Origin: Blakeslea trispora
Lineage: Eukaryota; Mucoromycota; Mucoromycetes; Mucorales; Choanephoraceae
DNA length: 33,815 nt
Direction of reading: 5' to 3'
Assembly: GCA_025331445.1 (NCBI GenBank)
Contig: JAIWNE010000202.1
Coordinates: 1 to 33,815, forward strand
Shown: positions 21,001-33,815 of the stretch, piece after piece
How the letters are laid out: every line of letters begins with the position of its first letter
Numbering within the stretch: the stretch's first letter is position 1
The notes under the pieces: model-generated
What the model was told of the DNA's origin: nothing
Database searches by the model: none
The model's input: only the letters and a program-made list of their open reading frames with translations
Program-made: the position numbers and the translations under genes

Positions 21001-24000
21001 CTAGTTTCGGCGATACCGGTTTTGCGCATCATCTACTAGACTATTGATATTACGAACGGGATCTCTTCTGGAAGGTGTAGAGCCTTCTCTTTGACGACGT
21101 TCTTCATCTCTATATTGCCTCATACGATCTCTATCAGCTGAATGCTAAAAAAAAATTTTTTTCAATCATTCTACTCTCTATTTTTCAAAAAAAAAAATCA
21201 ATCTTACATTCATCATAGCTCGCTCTCTAGCACCTATCCCTTCAGGCCAATTTCTTTGTTGCTCATGCCGAGGTCGCTATCATAATAATAAGAACGTTGA
21301 ACAAATATACGCAGTTTAATGCTAGACGAATAGTTTTACTTACAGACGCTTGAGGTCTTCGTTTGTTTATAAACAAGCTATTACTGCTACTGCTGCTACT
21401 ATTACTGCTGCCTTGATGACCTCTCATGTTTCTGTAATCAGTCATTGATATCTTTTTCGGCCCAGATGCATTGGATGGTGCTACAATAGGAACACCTCGA
21501 CCCGCTGACTTTCTTTCTTTATCTTGGCGAACTTTCTCAATAAAGGATCGATTGCTATCGTCCATTGTCACATCTTCAGGCACAGAATGATGTAGCTTCT
21601 TTCGAGAGTTGACAGCATGAGAAGGAGACGATTTGCGCTTAGAGCCCACAATATCCATGTCAGAAGCTGGACTATTTTCTTCTGGCGTCGAACTAGGTTG
21701 ATCGATTTTGACAGGCCCCTTTCGCTGAGGTAATGTAGGTTGCTTTGTAATCACAATGTTTCTCTCAAAGATATTTTGGGGTATAGGAGTATCATACATA
21801 TAATGACGAAAGTAAGGATATTCACACTAGGGATTGAAAAAAGAAATAAGCTTAATTGTCCAAGTTGAACCAATAACTTACATCTGTAATCAATGATCGA
21901 CTTTGGGCATCTCGTACTAATTCACCCCAACGATCACTGTTGCAAAGTGAGCGAGCATGGCCAAGTACAAACAAAGAACATTTGGCACGAGTCAAGCCTA
22001 CATTCATACGTCTTACATCGGCCAAGAAACCAATACCACGACCTACAAGGAAAAAACAAGAGGAATATAGATGTGAGTATCTTTCTCAAAAAAAAAACAT
22101 CGAAAATTTTACCTGAGCCTGCTCTGACACAAGAAAAGATGATGATCTCTTTTTCTTGACCTTGGAAACCATCTACAGTGTTGAAATCAATCACATCCAT
22201 GATAGCATTACCAAAACGCCTCTGAAAACGAGACTTCAATTGACCCACTTGTTGTTTGTATGGTGTGATGATACCAATTTTTGATGCAAACTTTATACAA
22301 AAAGAAAGTTAAATACATGTAAGTTTAAAGCGTGGTCCTATGGATTACCTTGATTGTGGGTAGTCTTGAACACAACATATCAACAAGGGCCACAGCAGCA
22401 TCAGCCTCGGCAACATTGAAAATGGATTTACCACGACCTACTTTTTCTTGACCATCAAGTACGTTAAAGAAACGATAGGGAGGGAACTCGGGTAGTTTAT
22501 GCCATTCAGCTGATGAAACATGAGCCATATTAGGACCATCCAATAAGCGGGATCGGTAGAACATCTTGCTAGGAAATCGACTGATATCAGGATGCATACG
22601 ATATTGGATACTGTTGACGAGAAAGCAGATTTTAAATAAGTAAATAAAAAAAAAGCAGCTGGTTAATGTACAATCGATCAACAACATTAGTTTTTCGCCT
22701 TTACCTCAACAGAGTCACTTCCTTTTCTATAGTTTTTTCTAACCGCATAAACAAACTCTGTTGATAGTCATATTTAGCAGCCAATGTAGACATAACAGTA
22801 GGTGGTAATTGATTGGGATCTATAGAATAAAAATAAAAAACAAAGTGAGAGAGAGAAATCATATGATCCTTACTATCAAATACATTACCACCCACAAGGA
22901 TACACCGCTGTGTATCAAATTTAAGAGGAATGAGTGAACTGATCTCAATCGATTGAGCTGCTTCATCCACAATGACTGTCTCAAAAGACACCCCCATAGC
23001 AGTCAGCATATCATGACCACTACCACTCAAGGTAGCACAAACGACATCTGCATTGGCAAATACCTTCTGGCGAGCGCGAACACGCGAAACTTCCATTTCT
23101 CGACCATGATTCTTTTGGTCTTGATATGTGTCCTTCAGCATGATTTTTGTCTTTACTAATTTGGCACCTAATGCCTTACGCTTGTCTCTGAGGACAGCCA
23201 TCTGTACCATGTCGCTACCTGACTGAGTAATTTCACGATCTACATCGTCCAAACTAATTTGAATAGTACGAATATCTTGATGCAGACTATCCAGTCTAGA
23301 ACCCCATTTGTTGCCGCCACCTGCTGCTTGACCACTGGATGCATCCATTTCGGCTTCGATCAGTCGTTCAAGTATACGATCCTTGACACTAGCATTGACA
23401 GAGTCTGCTACACCTATTCTGACTACATTAGGCGTACGGATGCCGTTGGACGTCATGACACCTTCTTTAAGACGCTTGGCGATTTCGTCCACAGCTGCAT
23501 TACTTGGTGCACAAACAAGTAACTTGCCTGTGCCATAAGGCTGCGTTGAATCGCTTGGTGTTGCATTTGCGCGTTGGTCCAACAAAGAAACAATAAGAGA
23601 TAGAATTGTCTTTGTTTTACCCGTACCAGGAGGACTAGAAATAGATACAGATTCAAAGAATGCCAAGAAACAAGTTAGTTATTTTCTTTGCTTTTTATTA
23701 AATCCTCTATCCTAATGAGGTGTTGGTTCTTTCTTTATACGTTACCCTTGAATCAGTGAAAAACCTCGCTTCTTTTGGATTGCAGATATAATGGCAACGG
23801 ACTGGGGTTTGTTGACATCGTATCTGTCACAATATTGTTGAATGGTAGTTGGGTTGATATTAGGCTGAGGAGATGGTTTAGGTTGAATGATATCTTTACT
23901 CAAATCATAATACTCAAGACCCTCCAATGCAGAGTATTCACGCATAGTGGTAGTTAAACTAAATTAAGCACACACATGTTAATACAAATCACAATATATA

Positions 24001-27000
24001 CTGAATAGCAATTTACCTCATCACTTTAAGGATAGACCAAGATGTCTTTGGGGAGATAGAATTCAAAGTACTGATACGGTCTGTAGTAAAATAACTTCGA
24101 ACAACCACTTCGCCCATGTTCTTCTTTTGGTTGATTGAAGCAACTTTGCCCAAAAATGACTTGCCTCGCCATTGAGCGGCATCATCCATGGAAAAGAAGT
24201 GGGGTCCAAAATGATTGGCAACGCATACCAGATCATCCACTGACAAGTTGTTGGCTATCATACTCATAGGCATACCGAATGTAATATCCACAAAATCGTT
24301 TGTGTGACATCGACCTTCAACTAGACATTTCTCCAGCACATCGTTCTGACTCAATTGCTCTTTTGCTCTTTGAAGCTGAGACCAAGTCTCTAGAATCAAA
24401 AGTGGTTCGAATGTAGTACGGTACTCCTCAAAGCTAGCAAACGTGGAGGGTACATGATTATACATGGCTTCATTGGTGTTGGGTGGAATTTCTCTTGTTT
24501 CTGTCATATCCCAAGATAGAACAGTCTTAAACAAACGATCAATGCTTGGTGTGATCTTCTGTCGACGTCTTTGTTCTTGGACCTTGGCCTTGAATTTACG
24601 CTCCAAATAATCATTGCTGATAGGGGTCTCAATCAGTTTAACTGTACGTTTAGGTTTGCTTTCAAACAACGCTTTCACACTAGCTGACTCGGCTTTGACT
24701 TGTCGTGGCTTGTTCTTGATTGAAGGTGGGCCATCATCCATATCATGAATCAGACCCCAAAGGCCAGAGTCATCGCCACCTTCTTCTTCTTCTTCAGATG
24801 AAGAGTCTGAATCGGATGAATTGTTATCACCATATCGCTGACGCACAATGCCTGCTGCTGAAGGTGACTTGGCAGCAGCAATCAAACGTCGCTCGGCTCG
24901 ATGTTCTTCTCTCAAACTGCGCATCTTTGAAGAAAATCCCATGGTGGGTGGACGCAATTTACGACCTTTGCTGGTGACTGCAAACGTAGGTGTCTTTGTC
25001 TCTGGAGGATAGAACCGAGCTGCGCTAGGACGCAATTTGTTAGTTGCCTCACCTTGCCGATCTAGTTCCATGGGGTCACTTGAGTTGTTGGCTGCCACAC
25101 GTTGCCTCTCAGGTTGTGCCAGTTCGTCATGGGCTGGCTCAGACTTGATTTGTAACCACTCGTCTGGAATTTCAGACATGTCAAGATCGTCAAACTCTTC
25201 ATTGTCTGAAATCTCTTGAGGTTGATCAGAAGAAGCGGGTGAAAAATAGCTTGTTATCTTTGTACTGGCTGCAGCAGTTGTAGGCGTCATTCGAGAAGGG
25301 CTTTTGATACTCACTTGAGAAAAGCTTTGGTCCAGTGTCGTTTGATGTCGCTTCGATGAAGGTATAGATGGTGATGGGTTTTCCTTGTTCGTGGAGATTG
25401 TTTGCCATTCGACATCTTCGTCGTCACTGTCATCATTCAGAAAGATAAAGTTGGTAGGTTCATGGGCGCTTAATGCTGTGAACAACTTGGTCCGCTCCTC
25501 ATCTGTCAATTTGCTATCATTGACACCTGTGGCAGCTGTCATGAGCCGGTCATAGGCCTCTACAGATATCTTGATTTCTGCCTTTTGTAACGTCTTGAGT
25601 ATAGTAACCACTAATGGTACCAGGCGTGAGATCATGTCCTTTCGTGTGACATAGATCCAATGCGAAAGAGAGTCTGTGATGGTAGTCAGGTTATCGTACG
25701 CAAGAGATACTCTTTCTTGACCGGTAGTGGCCTGAATGGCTGCCTCAAAAAGATGCTTGTGGCTCATCAATTGACGAGCAGTATCGAGTGTGGGTAAGAT
25801 TAGATTGACTACGGCTGATGGCTTGTACTTGGTAGCCCACAAGAGTCCCTTTTCGAATATCGCACCGATAGTACGCCAACAAACATCCCAAAATTCATTA
25901 ATGATACTGTCTTCATCTTTTTTGGCCAAAGAGGATGATGTCAGGTAACCACCGTCTTTCTGAATCAACAGCTCGAGTTGGATATTTAAAACGGAAATAA
26001 GTGTGGGTACTGATTTAAAGACATCTAGTTGTGGTGCATTGTTGAGTTGTGTAAACTCACGAAGAAGTGAAGTGATTGCTTCTATCACCTTGAGTGGGTT
26101 TGTCAGATAAAAGAATTGATGGTAGATGTCGTAATCGCTGATGGGTCGAGGCTGTTGCTGTACAAACTTATTGGCGCTCTGTTTGAGTTCAGGATGAGGC
26201 GAACATAGCAAGTGTAGCATTGGCTTGATCATCTCATGATCGTTCTCGAAAAACGATTTGCGTGTCTTCCAATCAAGGCCAGATAATACCTGAAGTGTTC
26301 TGATGGTTGTAAGTCGAATATCCATGATTCTCAACACCAAAGTTTTGTGATCTGAAGAAGGTATAGAGTCGTTCAGGATATCGGGAACATCCATAGAGGC
26401 AACATTAGCATATGCCTTGAACAAAAGGGTGGCCAACCAAGGGTATTTCTGTATGTCTTTGTTTAAATATCCTTTGATAGATACCCATATTTGCTCGTAA
26501 GATGATTTCTTGCTTATTTCTTTCAGATCCATCTTGTCATCTGCCAAAGCGTCATCTTCTTCCTCGCCATCATCCATCTGATAAGCAATGGCAAATGCCT
26601 TATTTAACCATGTTGAATCTCGGTCAACAAGATCTGATAAAACGCTTTTAGCCACTTTTGGCATATGTTGTACTAATGTAGGCAATGTCTTTTCGTCGGT
26701 CACAGCAAATCCAATGATCTTGATGATATACTCATTCACTTTATCAGTAGGTACTGAATTGTCTGCAATACACTGGTCGATGATCTGCAATCCAAGCTCA
26801 GCACAGTAAGCTTTACTCATGACGCCCCATGTATTCATCTGAAAATAGCCAAATGTGATATCTAGTGTTTTCTGAGTGATTTCTTTTTCTATAGGTGTGT
26901 GGCGCAAAGATGACCAAAAAGGGTAAATCCATTCTAACATGCTTTTGATTTTGGCCATTAATTTATCATCAGGATAAGGACTACCGTCACGTTGTAATAT

Positions 27001-28150
27001 TTTGCCAATGTTGCCCTCTCGAGCAATCTTCATGGCTGTTAAAAACACTGTGTGCTCGCAGATACGCTTCATAATATTATAATAAACACCACTATCCTCT
27101 GATATCGTGCCCCAAAATCCAACTTGCATCTTGAGCAACATACTTGTGATTGTCTTTAAAATCTCTCCTAACCATTCAGCTGAAGTTGAGAGCTGTGCAT
27201 GAATTAAAGAAGGCATAGATGTGTTGGACTCCTTTAGACAGGCAGTTAGCATGTCAGAGGGTGCTAAAATGGCAAACAATCGAAATGCTTTCCAAAACTC
27301 GCCTAAATCCTGAATGATTCTGAATGGACATTCCTGAATGATATCTTCAAACTCATCTTCAACAGCAAATGACTTGAACATGCTGTAGATGATGCCCTTC
27401 ATTTTTGAAAAGTCATCCTCTGAAAGGACATAATGATCTGTTGTGATGTACTTTTCGAGCAACTTTCTAGCCCAAAATCGAACGATACGGTGGTGATGGA
27501 CTGTCATGCAAAATACATAAGGAGCTGTTTGGACATGAAAGGTAGGAAATGAGCCTGTCTGTTGGATTAGATTGAAGGTATTGCCGAATATTTGATCCAA
27601 TGCATTATCTTTCAGCAAGTGAGGTGCAAAAATGATCTCTAAAATAGCACACATCACTTCATTGGTCATGCTAAATGAACTCGATTGACTCTTCAATGTA
27701 GAAGTGACTCGGTTGATATCGAATCGATTGATGCCATCAAAGAAACTGCTGACTGTAGTTGCTGGGAATGCTTCTTCGTATCTAGTTTATTACATACAGT
27801 GTAAGTGTGGTGTAGGGTTCACAAGAACAAAGTATAGTTTACCTTTGTTTTATACTTGATTTTGATGTTTGGTAGGCTTCTACACATTTAATGCATGTCG
27901 TTAATTGATTGTTTAGCTTTGTTTTGTATTGTACAATAGGGTCATGATCAGGCAAAGAGAAAAGCCATAGAGACTCTTGCGCGATCGGCAGTAGTGACTT
28001 GTTGCACCACCAGTGATTCACGGTGGTATTTAAAAGGTATTCTAGAGCTGCGTTGAAGAAATTGGTTTCGAGATCGCTATTGCTTGGCTCCTTCCGTCTC
28101 TGTTTCAATAAAGTCAGTATATTTTGCAGCTGCGGATCTTGACTTTCCAT
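21001..28150 (-). CDS. SEN1: Sen1/senataxin RNA-DNA helicase
   Basis: Eleven exons on the minus strand: 28150-27843, 27781-24017, 23958-23746, 23634-22889, 22819-22705, 22610-22349, 22290-22113, 22042-21882, 21826-21344, 21276-21208, 21144-21001; 2147 aa, close to yeast Sen1 (about 2230). The first ~900 residues form the helical Sen1 N-terminal domain. A charged, Ser-rich linker follows. The SF1B helicase core begins around residue 1340, with Walker A GPPGTGKTKT (about 1429), motif II VIVDEAAQS, motif III GDPNQLPPT, QYRMHPDISRFPS, DGFQGQEKEIIIF and NVGLTRAK. The C-terminal tail is basic and Ser-rich (KRKSSPS, KKLHH), plausibly nuclear-localising. Sen1 unwinds RNA-DNA hybrids, ends noncoding Pol II transcripts and limits R-loops. 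Helicase motifs are split by small introns, whereas the N-terminal domain is one 3.8-kb exon. Confidence 0.96.
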
Positions 28151-29019
28151 TATTGAAAGCAAATAATCGTGTATAAAAAAAAAATTAAAGAAATGACAGT
28201 GAAAAAAAAAAAAACTATAAATAAAAGCTCAGACATGGAAAATTTTCTAGCCGACAATGGCTGATCCAATTTTGGGATATCGAATAACAAGTTATAGGTT
28301 CTTTCTGTTCTGAATTTCTTTGTACAATAAAACAAGTGACTTACGGGAAGCATTCAATTGAATTGTAGCTCCTACAAGAGTATAGTCGTTGAGATATCAC
28401 TAGTTGCTTGAACGAGAAAAGGTATTGCTATTCCCCAAGAATGGGCTTTGTAATTTTGCATTTAAGGAAAGATGCTTGGGGCTTTCTTCATTGCATGAGA
28501 AGAAAATGGTATGTTTTGTTGCAAATACTTATTGGCAGTAGATTCATGGGGCAAATGAGACTTTCTTTTGCTTGAGTTAAAATACACAAAATATACTTTT
28601 ATGTAGCATTCAAGATATTGTCTAATTGACAACAAGACAGCAAAGCCAGTCTTATTATTTGGAATGACAAGTAGTAGAACTTGCTATACGTCTGCCACAT
28701 ACTTTTTTTTTTCTTGCTCCTTTTTAAAAATATCATTAACAAAAAAAAAATTACTCAAAGAAAATGAGTTGATTGTTCCTTTACTTTTCTTGGGCAATTT
28801 AACCTCCTTTCCCGCCAAAAAAGAAAAATCATGCAGAAACATTAGCAATAGGCAAGGTAATTTTTCTTTGGCAAGAGACAAAAGTGGTAGTCTGTCAAAG
28901 GAGTTTAAGTCTCCGAATTTTGCACTGTGAAACTTTTGGTTTTGTCACGCACTTTATCTTTTTCTTTCTTTTTTTCTCTTTTCCACTTTTCTTTAATATC
29001 TTGTAACTTTTCTTAAATA
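28151..29019. promoter_or_regulatory. Divergent promoter region of SEN1 and the TMEM128-like gene
   Basis: The two genes point away from this 869-bp gap. A/T runs flank both start codons (A-rich at 28170-28212, T-rich at 28940-28990). No convincing gene or named factor site was found inside. Short frames on both strands around 28664-28930 overlap each other and look random. Confidence 0.5.
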
Positions 29020-29499
29020 ATGTCTAGTCGTGCACCAATTCATAAAAGTAAATCCAAACAAGTAAAAAAGCATCCTGTTCAAGAAATTGTTTCTGTCTTG
29101 CCTCAGCTTGCCATCTCGTTTGCCATATTATTTTATGCTTCCACTCTGTCTGACTCTACTTTTAGTGAACATCGGTAATACAAACCACAAAGAGTTTCTG
29201 ACAATCAGTGCTTATCGATTGATGATAGTGGTTTCGTTTTTTATTTAGGCTGTTTGTCTGCTTTAACGATGTGTAGTGTGTTTCTTATATTACAGATCAA
29301 GGGTGCCGAATATAAGAATTGGCAACAAAATCCTACAACACGTAATTATATTCAGATAGCTAGTTTGAGTACAGTGCTGGCATTCATCGCCTTCAATGTG
29401 TCACTTTGGCCTCTTTATGGTCTCTTGACTCCTATTGCCATCATAGCTTTCTTTGTATTTGCAGTCACTGTCTTGATTATATCTACAGCTTTTTTATGA
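29020..29499 (+). CDS. TMEM128-like four-helix membrane protein
   Basis: Two exons, 29020-29174 and 29229-29499, give 141 aa. The basic N-terminus (HKSKSKQVKKH) is followed by four hydrophobic segments. The C-terminal pattern LAFIAFNVSLWPLYGLLTP followed by a last helix matches the end of TMEM128 (FNIALWP..FLTP). Function in that family is poorly known. The acceptor at 29227-29228 (GATAG) is chosen because the more obvious TTTAG at about 29248 leads to an early stop after a phase-2 donor. Using 29228 keeps frame and supplies the start of the second helix. A polyadenylation-like AATAAA lies near 29557. Confidence 0.72.
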
Positions 29500-31169
29500 T
29501 CCATTTGGTGAATTGAGTTTTTTTTTTTCTTTGACATTGCTTCATCTAATCAGCAAAATAAATATCACAAGTACTATATGCTACATCCAATGTCATTTCT
29601 TTTTTTTACTCTCTATCTTCAAACTGGGCTTAGTCTCTCTCTCTTTTTTTGTTTCAGTTTCCAGTTGGGGAAAGTTGTCCATTCGTTGAATCCGTGTATG
29701 ATTTAACCAGTTTGTGCTTGCTTGAGCAATCCTTTTTTGATGTTGGACAAATTTGCTTTGAAAGATGAAAGCTTACTTGGTATACAATTGAAAGAAAAAC
29801 AAGAGCCTTTTTATGAAAATTGACATTTCTGCGCAGACATATCCATAAATAGATAAATGGCTCTTTAATTGGGGGTTTTTTTTAGATCGGATGTTGTGTT
29901 GCCCAAATGTTGATTTTCCTGTGCCATCATAAAGCTTAATATCGCATATAGTCATTGGGATACTCTCAACAGTGATATTTTTGAGGTATCAAAAAATCCT
30001 GAGCTTTTTGTTGTCCTGATAAGCATTACCCTTTGAACTTTATAGTCCTTTCTTTTCGTTTTATTCTGTCTTACAGGAAAATGTTTTGGCGTCCAAGATT
30101 GTGTGGCTAGACCAGTTGCCAAACATCTTCTTCTAGCCTACTTATTTTAAACTTTCGTTGACACTTCTTCTGAAGGGGCTGTTTGTCTCCAATGCTATAG
30201 AACATATGTTTCTTCTTGTCGTAGCAAAAGTCCACCAACAGAAAGACAAAAAAGGGGTGCGACATTGAGATCCTTCACGTTATTCTTCTTGCTGAATTAA
30301 TTAGTATCAAGCCATATAGTTAAATTAGCATCTCTGCTGTGCTTTGGTTAATTTTTTTGCCGCAATGGAAATAAGCTCACTTATAACAAAAAAAAAGAAT
30401 TGAAAACAAAACAAAAAAGAAACTGAAGCTCATTGTTCCAATTAGGTGCTCTGATAAAGTAAGATGATTGAAAAGAGACACTTTGGATCCAGAAAGATTA
30501 TTCGCTAAACAAAGAAAAATAAAGCAAACCATCCAATTTGACTGGTCATAGTGTAAATGGAAACAAGAATAACATTTGTCTTTAGTTAACCTAATTGACT
30601 GTAATCTTTTTCTTTTTGAAAATAGAATAAGCCTACTGATTTAATGAGATATCATGTAAAGCAAATTACAACATAAGCATAGGGGAATCATATCGTTTTT
30701 AGAGGTAGTCAAAAAGAAAGAATGGGCGCGAGAAAAAGCAAATTAATCTCGTTTTTTATAGAAAATTTGAGCTCACACAAATATCCTAATTTATTCAGAA
30801 AAGTGAGCGGGATTTTTAGAAATTAGGTAAATTGGGTAAAAAAAAAAAAAAGAAAAAGCAATAGTGGAGAAAATGCCCCTTTTTTTCTTTTCTTTTTTTT
30901 TTTAAAACTTTCTTCTTCTTTCTCTTAACTCTTTCGTTTGCTCGCTCACTTTTTTTTCACTCTTTTCATTTTTATTTGTTTCTGTTTGAAGTTTGCGCAG
31001 ATAGCTTTTTGAATAACTTGTATTTTATTCATTTTACATAATTTTGATCTGCCTAATTTCGAAGAGACCGATTCTTACTTTTCTATTGGCCTCTTTCTCT
31101 CTCTCTCTTTTATCTATAGCAAGACAAAGAATCTAATACAAAGTGGCGTCATACAATCACAACAACGAT
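29500..31169. other. 1.7-kb intergenic region, no gene seen
   Basis: AT-rich, with dense stops in all frames and no tRNA-like cloverleaf noticed. The last 350 bases are very pyrimidine-rich (30880-31110), like other leaders in this window, and probably hold the flippase promoter and 5' UTR. A CTATAG before 31121 could be the acceptor of a leader intron, but this cannot be settled by eye. Confidence 0.5.
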
Positions 31170-33815
31170 ATGAGTCAAAATCCCTTTGAAGACTCATCTG
31201 AGTCTGGGATGAACCGATCTCGGTACGACTATGCTTCACATCAGCAAGATCGACTTATAGACCTTCAACAAGACCAACCCGTCTATCAAAGCCCCTTTTC
31301 CTCTTCTACTTCCTCTACCACACTGAACGCTCAACAGGCAGACGCTCTCACTTCTCCTGGCTATAGTCATCCTCCTCAGCCGATCAAAAGAGGCGATTCC
31401 ACTTTTGGTTTAGATGAAGGTAAACTGAAAACCTGCTCTTTAATTAAAAAAAAAAATTAGTTTGAGTCTTGACGAATAAGAATTTTCTTTAAGGTTCTTA
31501 TTATGATGAGACACCTATAGCTCAAGAAGATGATGATGATGATTTACAACTCTTGAACAATCGTGGCCCTATCGCAGGCCGAAATCCAAGTCAGCCAACA
31601 CCACCGACTTTAGATGATTCCGAAAATGGCAGTATACCTCTTCACCGAGCCACATCACATCCTCAACCCACCGCATCCAAAAAAAGAAAAAACTTTGATT
31701 TAAAAGACATGTTCAACAATCTATTGGGTAGATCAAGCGGACCTTCCGGTGCTTCAGGCGAAGGAGGCGAGCGTGTGATCCATCTCAATAATACAGAACT
31801 AAATGACCAACAGAAATTCTTACATAATCGTGTCTTTACAGCCAAATACACAGCCGTTACTTTCTTGCCCAAGTTTCTGTATGAAGAATTCTCTAAATAT
31901 GCCAACCTTTTCTTCTTGTTTATTTCTGCTATTCAGGTAAGCAAAAAAAAAAAAAAAAATCTTGTTGTCTACCTCCTTATAAATGATCTAATCTATGCAT
32001 CTTTATATATTAGCAAATTCCTAATATTTCCCCTACATCCAAATACACTACATTGGCTCCTTTAGTCATTGTGTTGTTTATTACTGCTGTGAAAGAAATG
32101 ATCGAAGATTGGGTAAATTAAGAAAAAAAAAAAGAGAGAGAGAGAAAATGATCTTGTTACTGTATTTTCTAACTCTAATTCTATAGGGTGTTCATCGTTC
32201 GGATGCTGAATTAAATGCAAGAAAATGTAAAGTACTTGAAGGAACACAATTTGTTGAAAAGGCGTGGCGCGATATTAGAGTAGGCGATGTTTTGCGTATT
32301 GAGAGTGGGGAAAACTTCCCTGCCGATCTGATTCTTGTCAGTAGTTCTGAGCCTGAAGGTCTTTGTTATATTGAAACGAGTAATTTGGATGGTGAAGTGA
32401 ATCTCAAGATTAAACAAGCACTTCCCCAGACAGCTACTATCTTAAACCCAGTTGACATGAGTCGCTTAGAAGGTGCTATTCGTAGTGAACAACCCAACAA
32501 TCGATTGTACAATTATGATGGTGTTCTATCAACAAGTTCGTCTAGCGATATTGGAAAGACAAGAGATTTTGCTTTGGATCCTACTCAACTGTTATTACGT
32601 GGTGCTCAACTTCGTAACACAATGTGGGTCTATGGTATTGTCGTCTTTACTGGTCATGAAACAAAGCTCATGTTGAATTCAAGGTAAAGAAAAGAAAGAA
32701 AGAAAAAAAAAAGAGTCAAACTAATTTTTTTTTTCTGTTTGTAATCTTAGTAAGAAGCCTTCCAAGGTATCCAATGTCACACGTATCACCAACCGTAACA
32801 TCTTGTATCTTTTTGCCATTTTGGTTGTCATGAGTGTTTGTTGTGCTATTGGTGGTTTGGTTTTCTCAGTAAGTATTGATAACTGTCAGAAAGAAATCCC
32901 TCACTCTTAGACTTACAATGCATCTGCTATCTCTTTGTAGATCTATAAACAAAGCTATGTAGATGGTTATTTGCAATTAGCTTCTGATTACACTCGAGCT
33001 CAAGCCTTTGGTACTGATATCCTCACCTTCTTGATTTTGTTCAACAGTTTTATTCCAATCAGTTTAATGGTCACTATGGAAATTGTGAAATTTGTTCAGT
33101 CTTTCTTGATTGAATCCGATCTGGATATGTATTATGACAAGACCGATACGGCTGCTGTTGCCAGAAGTAGTAGTCTGATTGAAGAGTTAGGCCAGGTCAA
33201 GTTTGTATTCTCAGACAAGACAGGTACCTTGACCTGTAATGAAATGCAATTCCGTGAATGCTCCATTGCAGGTATTTCTTATGCCGAAAAAGTTGAATCA
33301 GACAAACAGGCCAGAGATGGTCTAGATGATCCTACTTTACAATACAGTTTTGCTCAGCTCAAGGAACATCTCAAATCACACCCTACAGCTAATGTCATCA
33401 ACGAGTTCTTTTCTCTCTTGGCCACTTGTCACACTGTCATTCCTGAAACTCAAGAAGGCTCTGACGTAATCACCTATCAAGCTTCTTCGCCTGATGAAGG
33501 TGCTTTGGTCAAAGGTGCTAGTGATTTGGATTACAAATTTCATGTAAGTTTTATAAAAGAGAGAGAGAGAGAGAGGAGTTTTTCCCTTGGGGTTTCTTAT
33601 CATTTTCTTATTTAGACACGTAAACCAATTCTATCATTTGTTCTCAATTGGGTAAAGATTATGAATATCAAGTCTTGAATGTATGTGAATTCAACTCGAC
33701 GCGTAAACGTATGTCTGCCATCATTCGTGGTCCTGACGGTAAAGTCAAACTCTACTGTAAAGGTGCTGATACAGTGATTCTTGAGAGATTGTCGGACGAC
33801 AATCCTTTTGTTGAG
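31170..33815 (+). CDS. Drs2-type P4-ATPase flippase, 3' end beyond window
   Basis: Exons 31170-31419, 31494-31936, 32014-32112, 32187-32683, 32751-32868, 32941-33543 and 33616 to the window end; the first six code 670 aa. The start MSQNPFEDS is the first ATG after an upstream in-frame stop. Visible P4 features: [19 protein letters not shown] (first helix), [21 protein letters not shown]-domain [12 protein letters not shown] (332-335), [13 protein letters not shown] in helix 4 (the PISL lipid-gating motif), phosphorylation site DKTGTLT (Asp561) and [15 protein letters not shown] in the nucleotide domain. Such enzymes flip phosphatidylserine/ethanolamine at the trans-Golgi with a Cdc50 partner. 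Two oddities: DGEV in place of the usual DGET, and a missing base near 33626 that breaks frame between RKP and [14 protein letters not shown]. Coding resumes cleanly afterwards, so a sequence error or recent mutation is likely. Confidence 0.92.

Noticed and set aside
28664..28930. Overlapping frames on both strands near the TMEM128-like promoter
   Set aside because: Both are Lys/Phe-rich from A/T runs, lack motifs and overlap each other.
29500..31169. Search for tRNA or other structured RNA genes
   Set aside because: No cloverleaf with A/B box pattern or other clear structure could be seen by eye; a covariance-model scan would be needed.

Overview
The window looks like nuclear DNA of an early-diverging filamentous fungus, most likely Mucoromycota (Mucorales-like). 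It is AT-rich, with many short (about 44-75 bp) GT..AG introns, pyrimidine-rich sequence before start codons, and proteins that read as fungal orthologues. Exon structures were worked out by hand from splice signals and reading-frame continuity. No transcript or database support was available.

Layout. 1-247 is a CT-rich microsatellite. 248-4055 is a complete-looking Mutator-like DNA transposon inserted at its end, with inverted repeats of about 150 bp and an 8-bp target duplication. Its one gene has five introns and joins a MULE transposase, a SWIM zinc finger and a C-terminal OTU cysteine protease domain. Two opposite one-base frame breaks near the N-terminus probably inactivate this copy. 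5082-5398 (+) is mitochondrial ribosomal protein uS19m. 5596-6471 (-) is a polyprenol reductase/SRD5A3-like enzyme, and 6515-7393 (-) is a Dsc3-like subunit of the Golgi DSC ubiquitin ligase. 7633-9863 (+) is a GGA clathrin adaptor. 11819-15101 (+) is a DH-PH RhoGEF. 15889-18801 (+) is ARS2/Serrate. 19100-20017 (-) is a secreted protein with a 41-residue polythreonine linker and two cysteine-rich modules. 21001-28150 (-) is a Sen1/senataxin helicase of about 2147 aa. 29020-29499 (+) is a TMEM128-like membrane protein. 31170 to the window end (+) is the N-terminal part of a Drs2-type P4-ATPase flippase, with an apparent one-base frame break at about 33626.

Two themes recur. Several genes serve the Golgi/endosome system: Dsc3 (quality control), GGA (cargo sorting), the flippase (membrane asymmetry) and polyprenol reductase (dolichol for glycosylation). 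ARS2 and Sen1 both act in nuclear RNA metabolism. This is gene proximity, not an operon. Gene-poor stretches (4064-5081, 9864-11818, 15102-15888, 20018-21000, 28151-29019, 29500-31169) hold mostly AT-rich DNA. Within them are two unrecognised, apparently broken minus-strand reading frames and a strong palindromic CRE element upstream of ARS2.

The most unusual item is the OTU-bearing Mutator element. Next are the polythreonine/cysteine-module secreted protein and the two interrupted reading frames.
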